A DNA stretch of 64,000 nt from Thiorhodococcus mannitoliphagus (GTDB taxonomy: Bacteria; Pseudomonadota; Gammaproteobacteria; Chromatiales; Chromatiaceae). The notes beneath the pieces were generated by a model. It searched no databases, had not been told where the DNA came from, and saw nothing but the letters and a program-made list of their open reading frames with translations. The stretch lies in NCBI RefSeq assembly GCF_010915725.1, contig NZ_JAAIJR010000010.1, forward strand, positions 1 through 64,000, read 5' to 3'. Position 1 is the first letter of the stretch. Every line of letters begins with the position of its first letter. Both the position numbers and the translations under genes were made by a program. Below, in pieces: positions 9,035-18,639 of the stretch.

Positions 9035-9979
9035 TCATCGCCCTTGCGCTGACCGCTGCGACCCGGCGAGCGCCTCGAAGCCGGCGATGACATCGAACAG
9101 CTCCTCGTCGATACCGCTTTGGCGCAGCCGGTGGAAGGTTCCGTTCAGCGTCTCCAGCAGGTCTTCGATGTTCTTGTCGGCGCGCTGCATCGCGGCGAGT
9201 CGGCTGGCGTTTTCGCTGGCCAGGGATTCGGCGCAGGCGCGAAAGAGCGACACGAACAGATGCTCGCGGATGAGCGCCCGCAGGGTCCCGGAGTCGGCGC
9301 CGCTGTCGCCCCCGATGACCTCGGGCAGGTTGTTGGTCGGCCAAGGGGCCTCGGCCAGCGAGCGCCGCCAAGGCGCGTCCAAGGGCAGTAGCCGCTGATC
9401 GACGGGCGTATAGACGGCTGCGGAGCTGGGTCTGTTGTAGAAGAGGTGGAGCGCGCTTAGCTCACCCTGACGCTGGTGCGCCTCGGTCGCCACCAGGATC
9501 TCCCCGACCAATGCGGTGATCGCCGCGACGGAGCTGGGGACGGTGAAGCTGCCGGCTAGCGTCAGACCGGCGTCCGTCAAAGGCGCTTGCACCCGCTCGC
9601 CGACAGCCCAGACCCGCAGCTGCTTCCCGGCGCGGTCCTTGGGCGGGTCAGTCAGCCGTTCCAGTGTCTTCACGGCATGATCGGCCACCAGATCATTGAA
9701 CTGGCCCACCAGCCCCTGATCGGAGCCGAAGACGATCGCGCCAATCACGTCCGCCTCGGCGCCCCTGACGTCGCCAGCCGCTGTATCCGCGTGGCCGATG
9801 CCCCGGAAGCAGACGCTCAACCCCAGCTCCACGGTGCGCGCATAGTCGCCCAGCGCAAGAACAGACTGCTCATACTGGACGATGCTCGACGCGGCCAGCG
9901 ATTTCATGGTGCGGACGACGGACTGGAGGTCACCGGCGCTCTGGATCTTGTGGCGCAGGCTGGCGGTGGTGTCGCTCAC
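9035..9979 (-). CDS. atpG: N-ATPase gamma subunit
   Basis: A 314-residue central-stalk protein of a Na+-translocating F-type ATPase. The N-terminal helix SLRHKIQSAGDLQSVVRTMK matches the gamma-subunit coiled coil that rotates inside the alpha3beta3 head, and the C-terminal ASRLAAMQRADKNIEDLLET helix pairs with it. The start codon is GTG at 9977-9979, sharing a GTGA with the stop of the upstream DUF2254 gene, so translation is probably coupled. It is the last gene of the operon, which matches the N-ATPase order ending in atpA-atpG except for the inserted DUF2254 gene. The sequence is more divergent than a housekeeping gamma, as is usual for N-ATPases. Confidence 0.92.
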   Translation of the reverse strand: MSDTTASLRHKIQSAGDLQSVVRTMKSLAASSIVQYEQSVLALGDYARTVELGLSVCFRGIGHADTAAGDVRGAEADVIGAIVFGSDQGLVGQFNDLVADHAVKTLERLTDPPKDRAGKQLRVWAVGERVQAPLTDAGLTLAGSFTVPSSVAAITALVGEILVATEAHQRQGELSALHLFYNRPSSAAVYTPVDQRLLPLDAPWRRSLAEAPWPTNNLPEVIGGDSGADSGTLRALIREHLFVSLFRACAESLASENASRLAAMQRADKNIEDLLETLNGTFHRLRQSGIDEELFDVIAGFEALAGSQRSAQGR

Positions 9980-11304
9980 GACGCCATCCTCATGTCGAGC
10001 GCTTCGTGCACCCGCATCAACCGCTTTGCAAGCCGGTTGCGGTCATGCGGGGACGCAATACTGCGCTCGGCCGTCTCGGCGATCTCCTCGACTTTTTGTT
10101 GGAGCATCCACCGCCGGTTGAGGCTGGCGGTCTGGCCGGCGATGCTTTGCAGCGCACCGAGCAGGCGCAACAGAATGGCGACATTGCCTTCGGCGTTCTG
10201 CCGGATCTGGTCGAAGGCCTCGCTCAAGAGGCCCTCGAAGCTCGAGCCTCGGACGATCACGCGCAAGGCGCCCTGATCCAGCCAATGGGGCGTCGCAATC
10301 CGGCGCGTCGCCAGTCGGATCAGGATCGCCGCCAGATGGTCCACGCACATCACCGCGGTCGTGGTGTCGTTGATGCCGGGCGACAGGGCCTTCATGGCGA
10401 TATCGACGATCTGGCGGATGCCGAAGGCGACATCCTGCTGCACCGTGCGCTGGCGGCTGATGACGTAGACGGGGTTCAGTCTGGCCGTCGTCGCCTCGTC
10501 CAGGTCACCCGGGTCGAGCAGCGAGACCAGGGGTGTGCCCGCGACGACGAAATCCCCAACACCATGCTCCATTCGCAAGAGGGTCTCTAGGGTTCGGGCG
10601 ACGTCCATCAGCGCGGCGGCGTCGAGGCTTTCGATGTAACCGGTCTTGCTGGCTGGGACGGCCAACCAGGGCTGACTGGCGAGCGCGCTCTCCAGGTCGC
10701 CGTCGGCGTTTTCATCGTCGTCCTCTCCCAAGGCATCGGGGAACAGATGGTCCACGGCGGCGAGCGTTTCCTGCGCGGCGGTCGCCACGATGCTCGACGC
10801 CTGGATGGAGGTCGCAATGTGATGGATGAAGTGGATCAGCACCGCGATCCCGACGAAGGCGAGGATCAGGCCGGCCAGGACCGCCAGCGTCGGGACGAAG
10901 GCCCCCTCGCCACCCTCGCGAATCGTCCGCAGGACCACCAGGCAGTAGGCGAAGATGCCGAGGAAGACGCCGAGCACCCACTGGTTGACGCGGTCGCGCA
11001 TAAAGTTGCGAATGACGCGCGAGCTGTACTGACTGGAGGTCAGGGAGAGGGCCACCAGGGTGATCGAGAACACCAGTCCGGCCACCGTGATCATGGAGCT
11101 GGCGACGGTCGTGAGCAGGCCACGGGCGCCGGACGCGCCGGCGCCGAAGAGCAGCGGCCAGCGCGTCGCCAGATGCAAATCGACGCTCATTTCTAGGGTG
11201 ATCAGGAGGATGGCCAGCACCACGGCATCCACCACCATCAGGGCGGGGACGAACCAGAAGCTCGACCGCATCGATTGCCAGCCATGGCGGAGTTTGGTGA
11301 TCAC
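9976..11304 (-). CDS. DUF2254 membrane protein inserted between atpA and atpG
   Basis: A 442-residue protein with four transmembrane helices in the first 165 residues (about 18-40, 60-85, 105-130 and 140-165) and a long cytoplasmic domain containing [19 protein letters not shown], a block typical of DUF2254. The family has no established function; a channel or transporter role has been suggested only on topology. The start is GTG at 11302-11304, overlapping the atpA TGA, and its own stop overlaps the atpG GTG. These two 4-base overlaps make it an integral cistron rather than a random insertion. Standard N-ATPase operons do not carry a gene at this place. Its expression should be stoichiometrically linked to alpha and gamma. 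Confidence 0.85.
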   Translation of the reverse strand: MITKLRHGWQSMRSSFWFVPALMVVDAVVLAILLITLEMSVDLHLATRWPLLFGAGASGARGLLTTVASSMITVAGLVFSITLVALSLTSSQYSSRVIRNFMRDRVNQWVLGVFLGIFAYCLVVLRTIREGGEGAFVPTLAVLAGLILAFVGIAVLIHFIHHIATSIQASSIVATAAQETLAAVDHLFPDALGEDDDENADGDLESALASQPWLAVPASKTGYIESLDAAALMDVARTLETLLRMEHGVGDFVVAGTPLVSLLDPGDLDEATTARLNPVYVISRQRTVQQDVAFGIRQIVDIAMKALSPGINDTTTAVMCVDHLAAILIRLATRRIATPHWLDQGALRVIVRGSSFEGLLSEAFDQIRQNAEGNVAILLRLLGALQSIAGQTASLNRRWMLQQKVEEIAETAERSIASPHDRNRLAKRLMRVHEALDMRMAS

Positions 11305-12854
11305 GTTGCGCGACCCGTCGGCGTGGGGCCGGCTTGGGGCTGGAATGCGCCGAGCGCCGCGCGGGCAAGATCGACGATGGCTTGACGATCCGCATCGCTC
11401 AATGAATCGGCGCTCACCAGCCGCGCGCTGACATCCTCCGGGATCTTCCCCGCCGCCTCCTGCACCGCGCGCTCGGCGTTGGGCATTCGCTCCAGCGGTA
11501 CCGCGTCGAAGAGCCCGGCGGTCAGGGCCAGCAGGATGGCGATCTGCGCGGGCATCGACACCGGGGCGAACTCCGGTTGTTTGAGACAGGCGCGGATGCG
11601 TCGCCCATGCGCGATGCGTTCCTGGGTGTCTTCATCGACTCGGGCGCCGAAGCGGGCAAAGGTCTCGAGCTCCTCGAACTGGGCGTAGGCCAGTTTCAGA
11701 TCGCCCGCCACCGCGCGGTAAGCGGCCCGCTGCGCCTTGCCGCCGACGCGCGAGACGGATTGGCCGACATCGACCGCAGGCAGCACGCCCAACTCGAACA
11801 GCGACGGCGAGAGGTAGATCTGCCCGTCGGTGATGGAGATGAGATTGGTCGGGATGTAGGCGGAGAGGTTCTGCGCCTCGGTCTCGATGATCGGCAGCGC
11901 GGTGAGCGAGCCCCCGCCAAGGTCCTCGCGCAGGCGCGTGGCGCGCTCCAGCAGGCGCGAGTGGATGTAGAAGATATCGCCGGGGAAGGCCTCGCGGCCC
12001 GGCGGGCGGCGCAGCAGCAGCGACAGCTCGCGATAGGCGCGGGCGTGGTGGGTAAGGTCGTCATAGACGATCAAGACGTCGCGGCCGTGTTCCATGAAGT
12101 GCTCGGCGATGCTGGTCGCGGCATAGGGGGCGATGTAGGTGAGCCCTGGCGCGTCGTTGCCCTCGGTCACAACGGTCAGGGTGTAGTCCAGCGCGCCTTG
12201 GTCCCGGAAGGTCGCCAGCGTCTTGGCGATCGCGGACGCCCGCTGGCCGATGGCGCAATAGACACAGAGGACGTCTTTGCCGCGCTGGTTGAGGATGGTG
12301 TCGATCGCAATGGCCGTCTTGCCGGTCTGCCGATCACCCAGGATCAGCTCGCGCTGGCCACGCCCGATGGGGATGAGGGCGTCGATGACCTTGAGCCCGG
12401 TCTGCAAGGGCACGGTGACGGGCGCGCGGTCCATGATGGGTGCGGCGGGGCGCTCGATCGGCAGGCGCTTGCTGGTGGCCAGCGGCCCCAGGCCATCAAG
12501 CGGTCGCCCGAGCGGGTCGATGACGCGGCCCAGCAGGGCATCGCCGACCGCCACGTCCATGACACGGCCGGTGCGCTCGACCGCATCGCCGGCGTGCAAT
12601 TGCCAGTAGTCGCCGAGCAGCACCACGCCGATCTCGTCCGGATCCAGGTTGAAGGCGATGCCGAAGACCTCGCCGGGAAAGGCCAGCAGTTCCTCGAAGC
12701 CGACGCTGGGTAGGCCAGAGACCTTGGCGATGCCGGTGGAGACCATCTTGATGGTGCCGATTTCCCGTGGCTTGAGTCGAGGCACAAAGGTGTCTCTTGC
12801 CTGGCTGATGGCGGTGAAGGTTTGGTCGAAGAGGGGTTGGAGGGTTTGTGGCAT
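11301..12854 (-). CDS. atpA: N-ATPase alpha subunit
   Basis: A 517-residue catalytic-head subunit that binds nucleotide at the non-catalytic sites. The Walker A motif is [14 protein letters not shown] (typical of alpha rather than beta), followed by [20 protein letters not shown] and [20 protein letters not shown], both hallmark alpha segments. The N-terminus [21 protein letters not shown] is the beta-barrel domain. The start ATG at 12852-12854 has only a weak AAGAG upstream, lying at the edge of a 9-nt repeat array that separates it from the rest of the operon. Its stop overlaps the DUF2254 start. Length agrees with family members. Confidence 0.95.
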   Translation of the reverse strand: MPQTLQPLFDQTFTAISQARDTFVPRLKPREIGTIKMVSTGIAKVSGLPSVGFEELLAFPGEVFGIAFNLDPDEIGVVLLGDYWQLHAGDAVERTGRVMDVAVGDALLGRVIDPLGRPLDGLGPLATSKRLPIERPAAPIMDRAPVTVPLQTGLKVIDALIPIGRGQRELILGDRQTGKTAIAIDTILNQRGKDVLCVYCAIGQRASAIAKTLATFRDQGALDYTLTVVTEGNDAPGLTYIAPYAATSIAEHFMEHGRDVLIVYDDLTHHARAYRELSLLLRRPPGREAFPGDIFYIHSRLLERATRLREDLGGGSLTALPIIETEAQNLSAYIPTNLISITDGQIYLSPSLFELGVLPAVDVGQSVSRVGGKAQRAAYRAVAGDLKLAYAQFEELETFARFGARVDEDTQERIAHGRRIRACLKQPEFAPVSMPAQIAILLALTAGLFDAVPLERMPNAERAVQEAAGKIPEDVSARLVSADSLSDADRQAIVDLARAALGAFQPQAGPTPTGRAT

Positions 12855-12864
12855 GGTTGGCTCT

Positions 12865-13060
12865 TAGGGACTTCAAGGACTAAAGGACTTCAGAGACCCC
12901 AAGGACATCAAGGACCGCTGGACTCGATGTCTTTGTTGTCCTTGAAGTCTTTGTCGTCTTTAAGAGGGTTAAGGACTGCAACGACAACTGAGCCAAGCGG
13001 TCCTTGGAGTCCTTGGAGTCTTTGTTGTCTTCAAGGTCTTTGTTGTCCTTGCAGTCCTCA
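12865..13060. repeat. 9-nt repeat array with palindromic organisation, left of the four-helix gene
   Basis: On the plus strand, units such as AAGGACTTC and AAGGACATC run first. They are followed by their complements GATGTC, TTGTTGTCC and TTGAAGTC, then a second set centred on ACAACTGAGCCAAGCGGT. The array can fold into two long imperfect hairpins in DNA or RNA. The central sequence recurs as ACAACTGAGTCAATCGGT in the array at 13650-13797, so the two arrays are copies of one element flanking the four-helix-bundle gene. The array occupies nearly the whole atpA to four-helix intergenic gap and may affect readthrough into atpA. Confidence 0.8.
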
Positions 13061-13064
13061 AACC

Positions 13065-13634
13065 TCACCGCCCCCTCCCACGCTGTCGATCACGCTCATC
13101 AAGTCGCGCCCTGGTCATGCGTTCACGCATCCCACCTTCCTCAAGAAACGCCTTTTCAAGCGACTGAATCTGCCGACTCAAGAGCACACTCGTCACTCGA
13201 ATCAACCCGATGATGACGTTGGCGCAGATCGCCGGATCGGGATGCTCCACGCCCTTGCGAAAGGTCTCATAGGTGGCGCCACGAATCCGGTTCAGCTCAC
13301 GCAGCCGAAGCGCGTAGGGATGCTCCTTGGACCACTCCGCAATCCCGCGCACACGCAGGAAATCGCGGTAGTCGGCCAGCAGCTCCTCCAGACTGGCGCG
13401 GGCGACATTGGTCAGCTTGATCTCCATTTCCTTCGAGGTACCGGATGCCATGCTGCCCTCGATGATGTTCTGCTTGCCGGACCGGGCGGCCTGCACCATC
13501 TGGTCGTAGGTACGGTCGCGTTTTTCGACGAATCGTTGACAGAAATGGACCGTGGCGTCGTAGACGATCTCGGCTTTTTGATAGGAGAGCAGGTTTTTGT
13601 AGCCGCCGTGGGTTGGGATGAAGCCGGTGGGCAT
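13065..13634 (-). CDS. Four-helix-bundle protein (S23/IVP-like, 'suffix domain' type) inside the N-ATPase operon
   Basis: A 189-residue protein resembling the four-helix-bundle family related to proteins encoded by 23S rRNA intervening sequences and to Avd of diversity-generating retroelements. Visible are SYQKAEIVYDATVHFCQRFV, QMVQAARSGKQNIIEGSMAS, and a Lys/Thr helix IKLTNVARASLEELLADYRD. A C-terminal extension (CANVIIGLIRVTSVLLSRQI) ends in a basic RERMTRARLDERDRQRGR tail, as in the 'suffix domain' subgroup. The family forms pentameric bundles with basic surfaces and may bind nucleic acid; no function is proven. The start ATG follows AAGGAGCAACCCC. It lies between atpF and atpA and is flanked by copied repeat arrays. 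No reverse transcriptase is nearby. Confidence 0.85.
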   Translation of the reverse strand: MPTGFIPTHGGYKNLLSYQKAEIVYDATVHFCQRFVEKRDRTYDQMVQAARSGKQNIIEGSMASGTSKEMEIKLTNVARASLEELLADYRDFLRVRGIAEWSKEHPYALRLRELNRIRGATYETFRKGVEHPDPAICANVIIGLIRVTSVLLSRQIQSLEKAFLEEGGMRERMTRARLDERDRQRGRGR

Positions 13635-13649
13635 GGGGTTGCTCCTTGG

Positions 13650-13797
13650 TTTAAGGACTTCAAGGACTTCAATGACTGCAAAGAGAAGACTTCAAGGACA
13701 TCAAGGACGACAACGACAACTGAGTCAATCGGTCCTTGATGTCCTTGGTGTCCTTGCAGTCCTTAAAGTCTTTGTAGTCTCTGGAGTCCTTGAAGTC
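13650..13797. repeat. 9-nt repeat array with palindromic organisation, right of the four-helix gene
   Basis: Units AAGGACTTC, AAGGACATC and GACGACAAC lead into the shared centre ACAACTGAGTCAATCGGT and then the complementary units GATGTCCTT, GGTGTCCTT and GAAGTC. This is one large imperfect hairpin of about 150 nt ending one base before the atpF stop codon. The same unit type is found at 12865-13060 and inside the 3' end of atpD (16576-16611). It probably acts as a structured intergenic element in the operon mRNA. Confidence 0.8.
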
Positions 13798-13798
13798 A

Positions 13799-14557
13799 TC
13801 AAGAGCCACTCAGCAACTCAGTCACGCTCTGTTCCAGTGACCCCAGATAATCCTGAATACTCCAGCCAATCCGTTGCCCATTCGCGGTCAGCTCGATCCC
13901 GCCAACCAGATCCGGCCCAGCGTCAAACTGGACCGAAACCTCGGTTTCAAAAGTGCCATTAAGCGCCGCTTGAATCCGCTCACGTTGCGCCGGCGGCAGC
14001 TCAAAGGCACTGCGCACACGCACCGGGTCAGAGTTCGCCTTCAGCGCCTCGGCAAACAGGGCATGCGCCTCGCCATCCATCGTCCGAAGGCGCTCAATAA
14101 ACACCGCGACCAGACGCTCCTCCAGACTGGCCCCAGCGAGATCCGTCAACGTCTTACGCGCAATCGCGAAGACCTCCCGCTGCGTCCTGCTCGATAGGGC
14201 CTGGTTGAGCTGCTCGGCTTCCTGGCGCAACGCCTCCTGCCGCTTGTCACGCAAGGCGTCGGCAGCCTGCCGGGCCTCGTCGAGCAACCGCTGGCGTTCG
14301 GCCTTCGCCGCGTCCGTCGCCTCGGCCAAGAGCGTCGCACGCTGCTCGTCGAAGGCCTGGTTTTTCTGTTGGAAGGTCTCGCGCTCTTGCTTGGCCTCGG
14401 CGCGTTTCGCGTCGGCGTCAGCCAGCTCGGCGGCGATTCGCTGCTCGCGCGCGTCGATGGCGTCGAGGATCGGCCGATACAGAAAGCGCTTCAGCAACCA
14501 CACCAGGACGAGAAAGTTGATCACCTGCGCGCCGACGGTGAACCAGTCGATGAGCAT
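13799..14557 (-). CDS. atpF: N-ATPase b-type subunit with delta-like C-terminal extension
   Basis: A 252-residue peripheral-stalk protein. One N-terminal membrane helix (VINFLVLVWLLKRFLYRPIL) is followed by a long charged coiled coil to about residue 150, then a domain ending SVQFDAGPDLVGGIELTANG and QRIGWSIQDYLGSLE. The last part matches the end of F-ATPase delta subunits ('...LIGGIRIQVGD...VIDGSVRGRL'). The fusion explains why the operon has no separate atpH, as is normal for N-ATPases. The start is the ATG at 14555-14557, three bases after atpE. Its stop lies right beside a 9-nt repeat array. Confidence 0.92.
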   Translation of the reverse strand: MLIDWFTVGAQVINFLVLVWLLKRFLYRPILDAIDAREQRIAAELADADAKRAEAKQERETFQQKNQAFDEQRATLLAEATDAAKAERQRLLDEARQAADALRDKRQEALRQEAEQLNQALSSRTQREVFAIARKTLTDLAGASLEERLVAVFIERLRTMDGEAHALFAEALKANSDPVRVRSAFELPPAQRERIQAALNGTFETEVSVQFDAGPDLVGGIELTANGQRIGWSIQDYLGSLEQSVTELLSGS

Positions 14558-14560
14558 GGC

Positions 14561-14842
14561 CTACTTCCCGGCGGACTGGGCGATGGCGAGGTTCCAGAAG
14601 GGATTGGCGAAGATGAGGATCATCGAGACCACGAAGCAGTAGATGGCTGTGGATTCGATCATCGCCAGCCCGACGAACAGGGTGCGGGTGATGGTGGCCG
14701 AGGCGTCGGGCTGCTGTGCCAGCGCGGTGAGTGCGGTCGCCACCGCCCGGCCTTCCGCGAGCGCCGGTCCCATGGTGCCGAAGCCCGTGGTGAGGCCGGC
14801 CATGACGATCGATATCACTGCGATTAGGGTCAGGCTATCCAT
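14561..14842 (-). CDS. atpE: N-ATPase c subunit (Na+-binding rotor ring)
   Basis: A 93-residue protein with two membrane helices joined by a polar ALAQQPDAS loop. Helix 2 contains AMIESTAIYCFV: the Glu-Ser-Thr-x-x-Tyr set equals the Na+ ligands of Ilyobacter c (Glu65, Ser66, Thr67, Tyr70), so the ring should carry Na+. Helix 1 has a second acidic residue in GPALAEGRAVA, as in other N-ATPase c subunits. It starts at ATG 14840-14842 after GGAGGACACACC, a strong ribosome-binding site suited to the high c-ring copy number. Confidence 0.93.
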   Translation of the reverse strand: MDSLTLIAVISIVMAGLTTGFGTMGPALAEGRAVATALTALAQQPDASATITRTLFVGLAMIESTAIYCFVVSMILIFANPFWNLAIAQSAGK

Positions 14843-14872
14843 GGTGTGTCCTCCGCTGAGTCTGTGGGTGTC

Positions 14873-15562
14873 TCATGGCTTGGCCGCCGGCTTTGGTTTG
14901 CGTGTCTGCGTGGCAGCCGCGATATAGACGGCGGCCAGAATGCTGAAGATGTACGCCTGCACCATCCCGGTGAGCAGGCCGAGCGCCGTCATGAGAATGG
15001 GAAAGAGGAAGGGTGTGATGGTGAGCAGGATGGCGATGATCATCGCCCCGCTCATCATGTTGCCGAACAGCCGTACCGCCAGGGCCAGGGTGCGGGAGAC
15101 CTCGCTAATGATGTTGAAGGGCAGCATCATGAAGGTCGGCTCCATGTAGGACTTGAGATAGCCGCCGAGTCCCTGGTCCGCGATGCCGAAAAAGGGCACG
15201 GCCACCAGCACACACAGCGCCAGCGCCGTCGTGGTCGAGAGCGAACCCGTCGGCGGCTCATAGCCGGGGATGATGGTGGCCAGGCTGGCCGAGGCGACGA
15301 ACAGGAAGAGGGTGCCGAGAAAGCCGAGATAGGTCCGCACGTCGCTCAGTCCGACCTCCGCGATCTGCTTTTCGATGCCGGTGACGAGGATCTCCAGCAG
15401 GTTCTGCCAGCGCGAACGGGTGAGATCCCGCGACAGTTTGCGCGTCACGAGCAGCGAGCCGACCACCAGCACGAGCATCAGCGCCCAAGTGAAGACGATG
15501 GTTGCGTTGAGCTTGATCAACCCGTATTCCCAGAAGATGATCTCATCGGGACTCAGGCGCAT
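14873..15562 (-). CDS. atpB: N-ATPase a subunit
   Basis: A 229-residue polytopic membrane protein forming the stator half of the ion channel. The essential arginine is in LALAVRLFGNMMSG, and the last helix VQAYIFSILAAVYI carries the conserved Gln/Tyr region. GYLKSYMEPTFMMLPFNII is the typical segment before the penultimate helix. The start ATG at 15560-15562 is preceded by GGAGGTCGATC and overlaps atpR by 20 bases. The C-terminus is basic (TRKPKPAAKP). Confidence 0.93.
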   Translation of the reverse strand: MRLSPDEIIFWEYGLIKLNATIVFTWALMLVLVVGSLLVTRKLSRDLTRSRWQNLLEILVTGIEKQIAEVGLSDVRTYLGFLGTLFLFVASASLATIIPGYEPPTGSLSTTTALALCVLVAVPFFGIADQGLGGYLKSYMEPTFMMLPFNIISEVSRTLALAVRLFGNMMSGAMIIAILLTITPFLFPILMTALGLLTGMVQAYIFSILAAVYIAAATQTRKPKPAAKP

Positions 15563-15851
15563 GATCGACCTCCTTCGCGACCACTGATGGGCTGGTCAAT
15601 CGCAAGACGACAAAGCGCGCCCCGATGACGCCGACGAGCCCAGCCAGCAGGCGCTCCCAATGACCGCCGGAGACCAGGTACAAGCCGACCAGAAGCAGGC
15701 TCATCCGCACCAGCAGGCTGCCTAGAAGCCAAAGCGCCGGCTTGGTGGACGCCAGGCTCTTGCGCAGCGTCCACCAGAGCCCGCCGAAGAACATGGCCCC
15801 GAGGCCCAGTCCCGCGACCCCGGAGAGCACCAGGCCCGGCGTGTCAGTCAT
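15543..15851 (-). CDS. atpR: N-ATPase accessory membrane protein AtpR
   Basis: A 102-residue membrane protein with three hydrophobic helices. It has TLRKSLASTKPALWLLGSLL followed by RMSLLLVGLYLVSGGHWERL, the pattern of AtpR proteins found only in N-ATPase operons, which are thought to interact with the c ring through a conserved Arg. I chose the ATG at 15849-15851 because AGGAGG precedes it by six bases, inside the end of atpQ. It overlaps both neighbours. Confidence 0.85.
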   Translation of the reverse strand: MTDTPGLVLSGVAGLGLGAMFFGGLWWTLRKSLASTKPALWLLGSLLVRMSLLLVGLYLVSGGHWERLLAGLVGVIGARFVVLRLTSPSVVAKEVDHAPESR

Positions 15852-16182
15852 CGTCATCCTCCTGCTCTTCGCGCATCGCCCGCTCTTCCTTGGCGACCCA
15901 ATGCCAGGCATTGAAACAGCCGAGCGTGAGCCCGCCGACCAGCAGCGCCAGGGTCCAGGAATGGGTGCCCGGATGCTGTTCGTCGAGCCAGAGGCCCAGC
16001 GCCGCGCCAAGCAGCGTCGGCACGACCACCGACCAGCCGATCAGCCCCATCATGCCGAGGCCGAACCAGACCCCCGGCGTGGGGTTGCGACGTGCCTTGA
16101 GCTTGCGCGCGGCCTTGTCGCCGATCTGACCAACGAGGCTCGGCGCCCTGTCCGAGGTCTTTCTGTCTGGAGGCTCAGTCAT
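15844..16182 (-). CDS. atpQ: N-ATPase accessory protein AtpQ (AtpI-like)
   Basis: A 112-residue protein with two membrane helices (about 38-62 and 76-96) between a basic N-terminus and an acidic C-terminus rich in Asp/Glu. Segments GVWFGLGMMGLIGWSVVVPT and LLGAALGLWLDEQHPG resemble AtpQ/AtpI assembly factors. It overlaps atpC by 8 bases and atpR by 8, in the invariant N-ATPase order C-Q-R-B. It probably assists c-ring assembly. Confidence 0.85.
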   Translation of the reverse strand: MTEPPDRKTSDRAPSLVGQIGDKAARKLKARRNPTPGVWFGLGMMGLIGWSVVVPTLLGAALGLWLDEQHPGTHSWTLALLVGGLTLGCFNAWHWVAKEERAMREEQEDDDD

Positions 16183-16563
16183 GTTGCAGGCTCACGAAAC
16201 GGTGCAGAAATCCGGATTCCAGTTTCGCCATCACCGCGCGCATCTCCTGCTCGTGCTCATCCAGGATCAGAAACTCCTGCTCCACCGTCGCGCGCAGCTG
16301 GCCGAGGTCGCTACCGCGAATCGCCCGACGCACCGACACCAGCACCTCGGCGCCGGTCTTGACCAGCACCCCTTCATCCACGGCCAGATAGACCTCGCCC
16401 TCGGCGGCGGATTCGTAGATCAGAATCCCCGGCGCGAGCGCCGCGACACAATCCAAGCGACGCGGCAGGAGCCCAAAGGCGCCGTCGGGCGTCTCGGCGA
16501 CGATGCGCGTCACCTCGGCGACCTCTGCAAAGACGCGAAATGGCAACAGAACCTTCAGATTCA

Positions 16564-16564
<1 letters not shown>
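16175..16564 (-). CDS. atpC: N-ATPase epsilon subunit
   Basis: A 129-residue protein with the N-terminal beta sandwich of epsilon (MNLKVLLPFRVFAE, TPDGAFGLLPRRLDCVAAL, DEGVLVKTGAEVLVSVR) and a C-terminal helical part, EQEFLILDEHEQEMRAVMAK. It couples rotor to head and can regulate hydrolysis. The ATG at 16562-16564 overlaps the atpD stop (TGATG), and its AGGAGG ribosome-binding site lies in the repeat-expanded 3' end of atpD. The upstream GTG would add only one residue. Confidence 0.92.
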
Positions 16565-18051
<1,487 letters not shown>

Positions 18052-18420
18052 TTATCTGGCCCGATTGAAACCGGATCCCTGCCCGTAGCCCGGACCCTGA
18101 TCGTATCCAGGACCATAGCCATTCATCATGCCCTGACCCTGACCATATCCAGGCCCGTAGCCGTTCATCATGCCCGGACCCATGCCGTAGCCTGGACCCT
18201 GACCGTATCCAGGCCCGTAGCCATCCATCATGCCGGGACCCATGCCATAGCCCTGCCCCTGACCATATCCAGGACCGGGGCCACCCATCATGCCGGGACC
18301 CATGCCGTAGCCAGGACCGTAAGCGCCTTGAGGCGGTTGGGCGAATGCGCCGGCGGCCAGGACCGTTCCGGCGAGAAAGAGGGCAGCGCGCGAAGTCGTG
18401 CGAAGGCTCATGCGTTTCAT
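18052..18420 (-). CDS. Secreted Gly/Tyr/Met/Pro-repeat protein upstream of the N-ATPase operon
   Basis: A 122-residue protein with a clear signal peptide (MKRMSLRTTSRAALFLAGTV, then cleavage near AGAFA-QP). The mature part is a tandem repeat of the type YGPGYGQGxGYGMGPGMM, about four copies, low in charged residues. It has the right composition class for envelope proteins of sulfur globules (Gly/Tyr-rich, secreted) but is unusually Met-rich, which would also suit copper binding; neither is proven. The start ATG at 18418-18420 follows CTGGAG. It lies 39 bp before atpD on the same strand, so it may share the operon promoter. No other gene resembles it. Confidence 0.75.
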   Translation of the reverse strand: MKRMSLRTTSRAALFLAGTVLAAGAFAQPPQGAYGPGYGMGPGMMGGPGPGYGQGQGYGMGPGMMDGYGPGYGQGPGYGMGPGMMNGYGPGYGQGQGMMNGYGPGYDQGPGYGQGSGFNRAR

Positions 18421-18639
18421 GTTCAAACTCCAGTCAGGATTTGGTTCGATGTTTGTTTCCGCAATCAATCGTCCAAAACGCTCATCTGGCAGCGCCCGAC
18501 TGAACCATTGCGACAATCCCTTTATAGGCGCACTGGCGATGGCTGTCGGTACGCTGCCGCACATAAGCGCCCTGCTGAAGGTGCCGATGCCCCGTGACCG
18601 CCCCCCCGCACACATCCAACCCATCTCGTCGGACCAACG

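Noticed and set aside
13065-13634. Diversity-generating retroelement, suggested by the Avd-like four-helix protein
   Set aside because: No reverse transcriptase, template repeat or variable repeat is present; the flanking arrays are short 9-nt units, not TR/VR pairs.
12865-13797. CRISPR array suggested by regularly spaced repeats
   Set aside because: The units are 9 nt without unique spacers and occur in both orientations; no cas genes are nearby.
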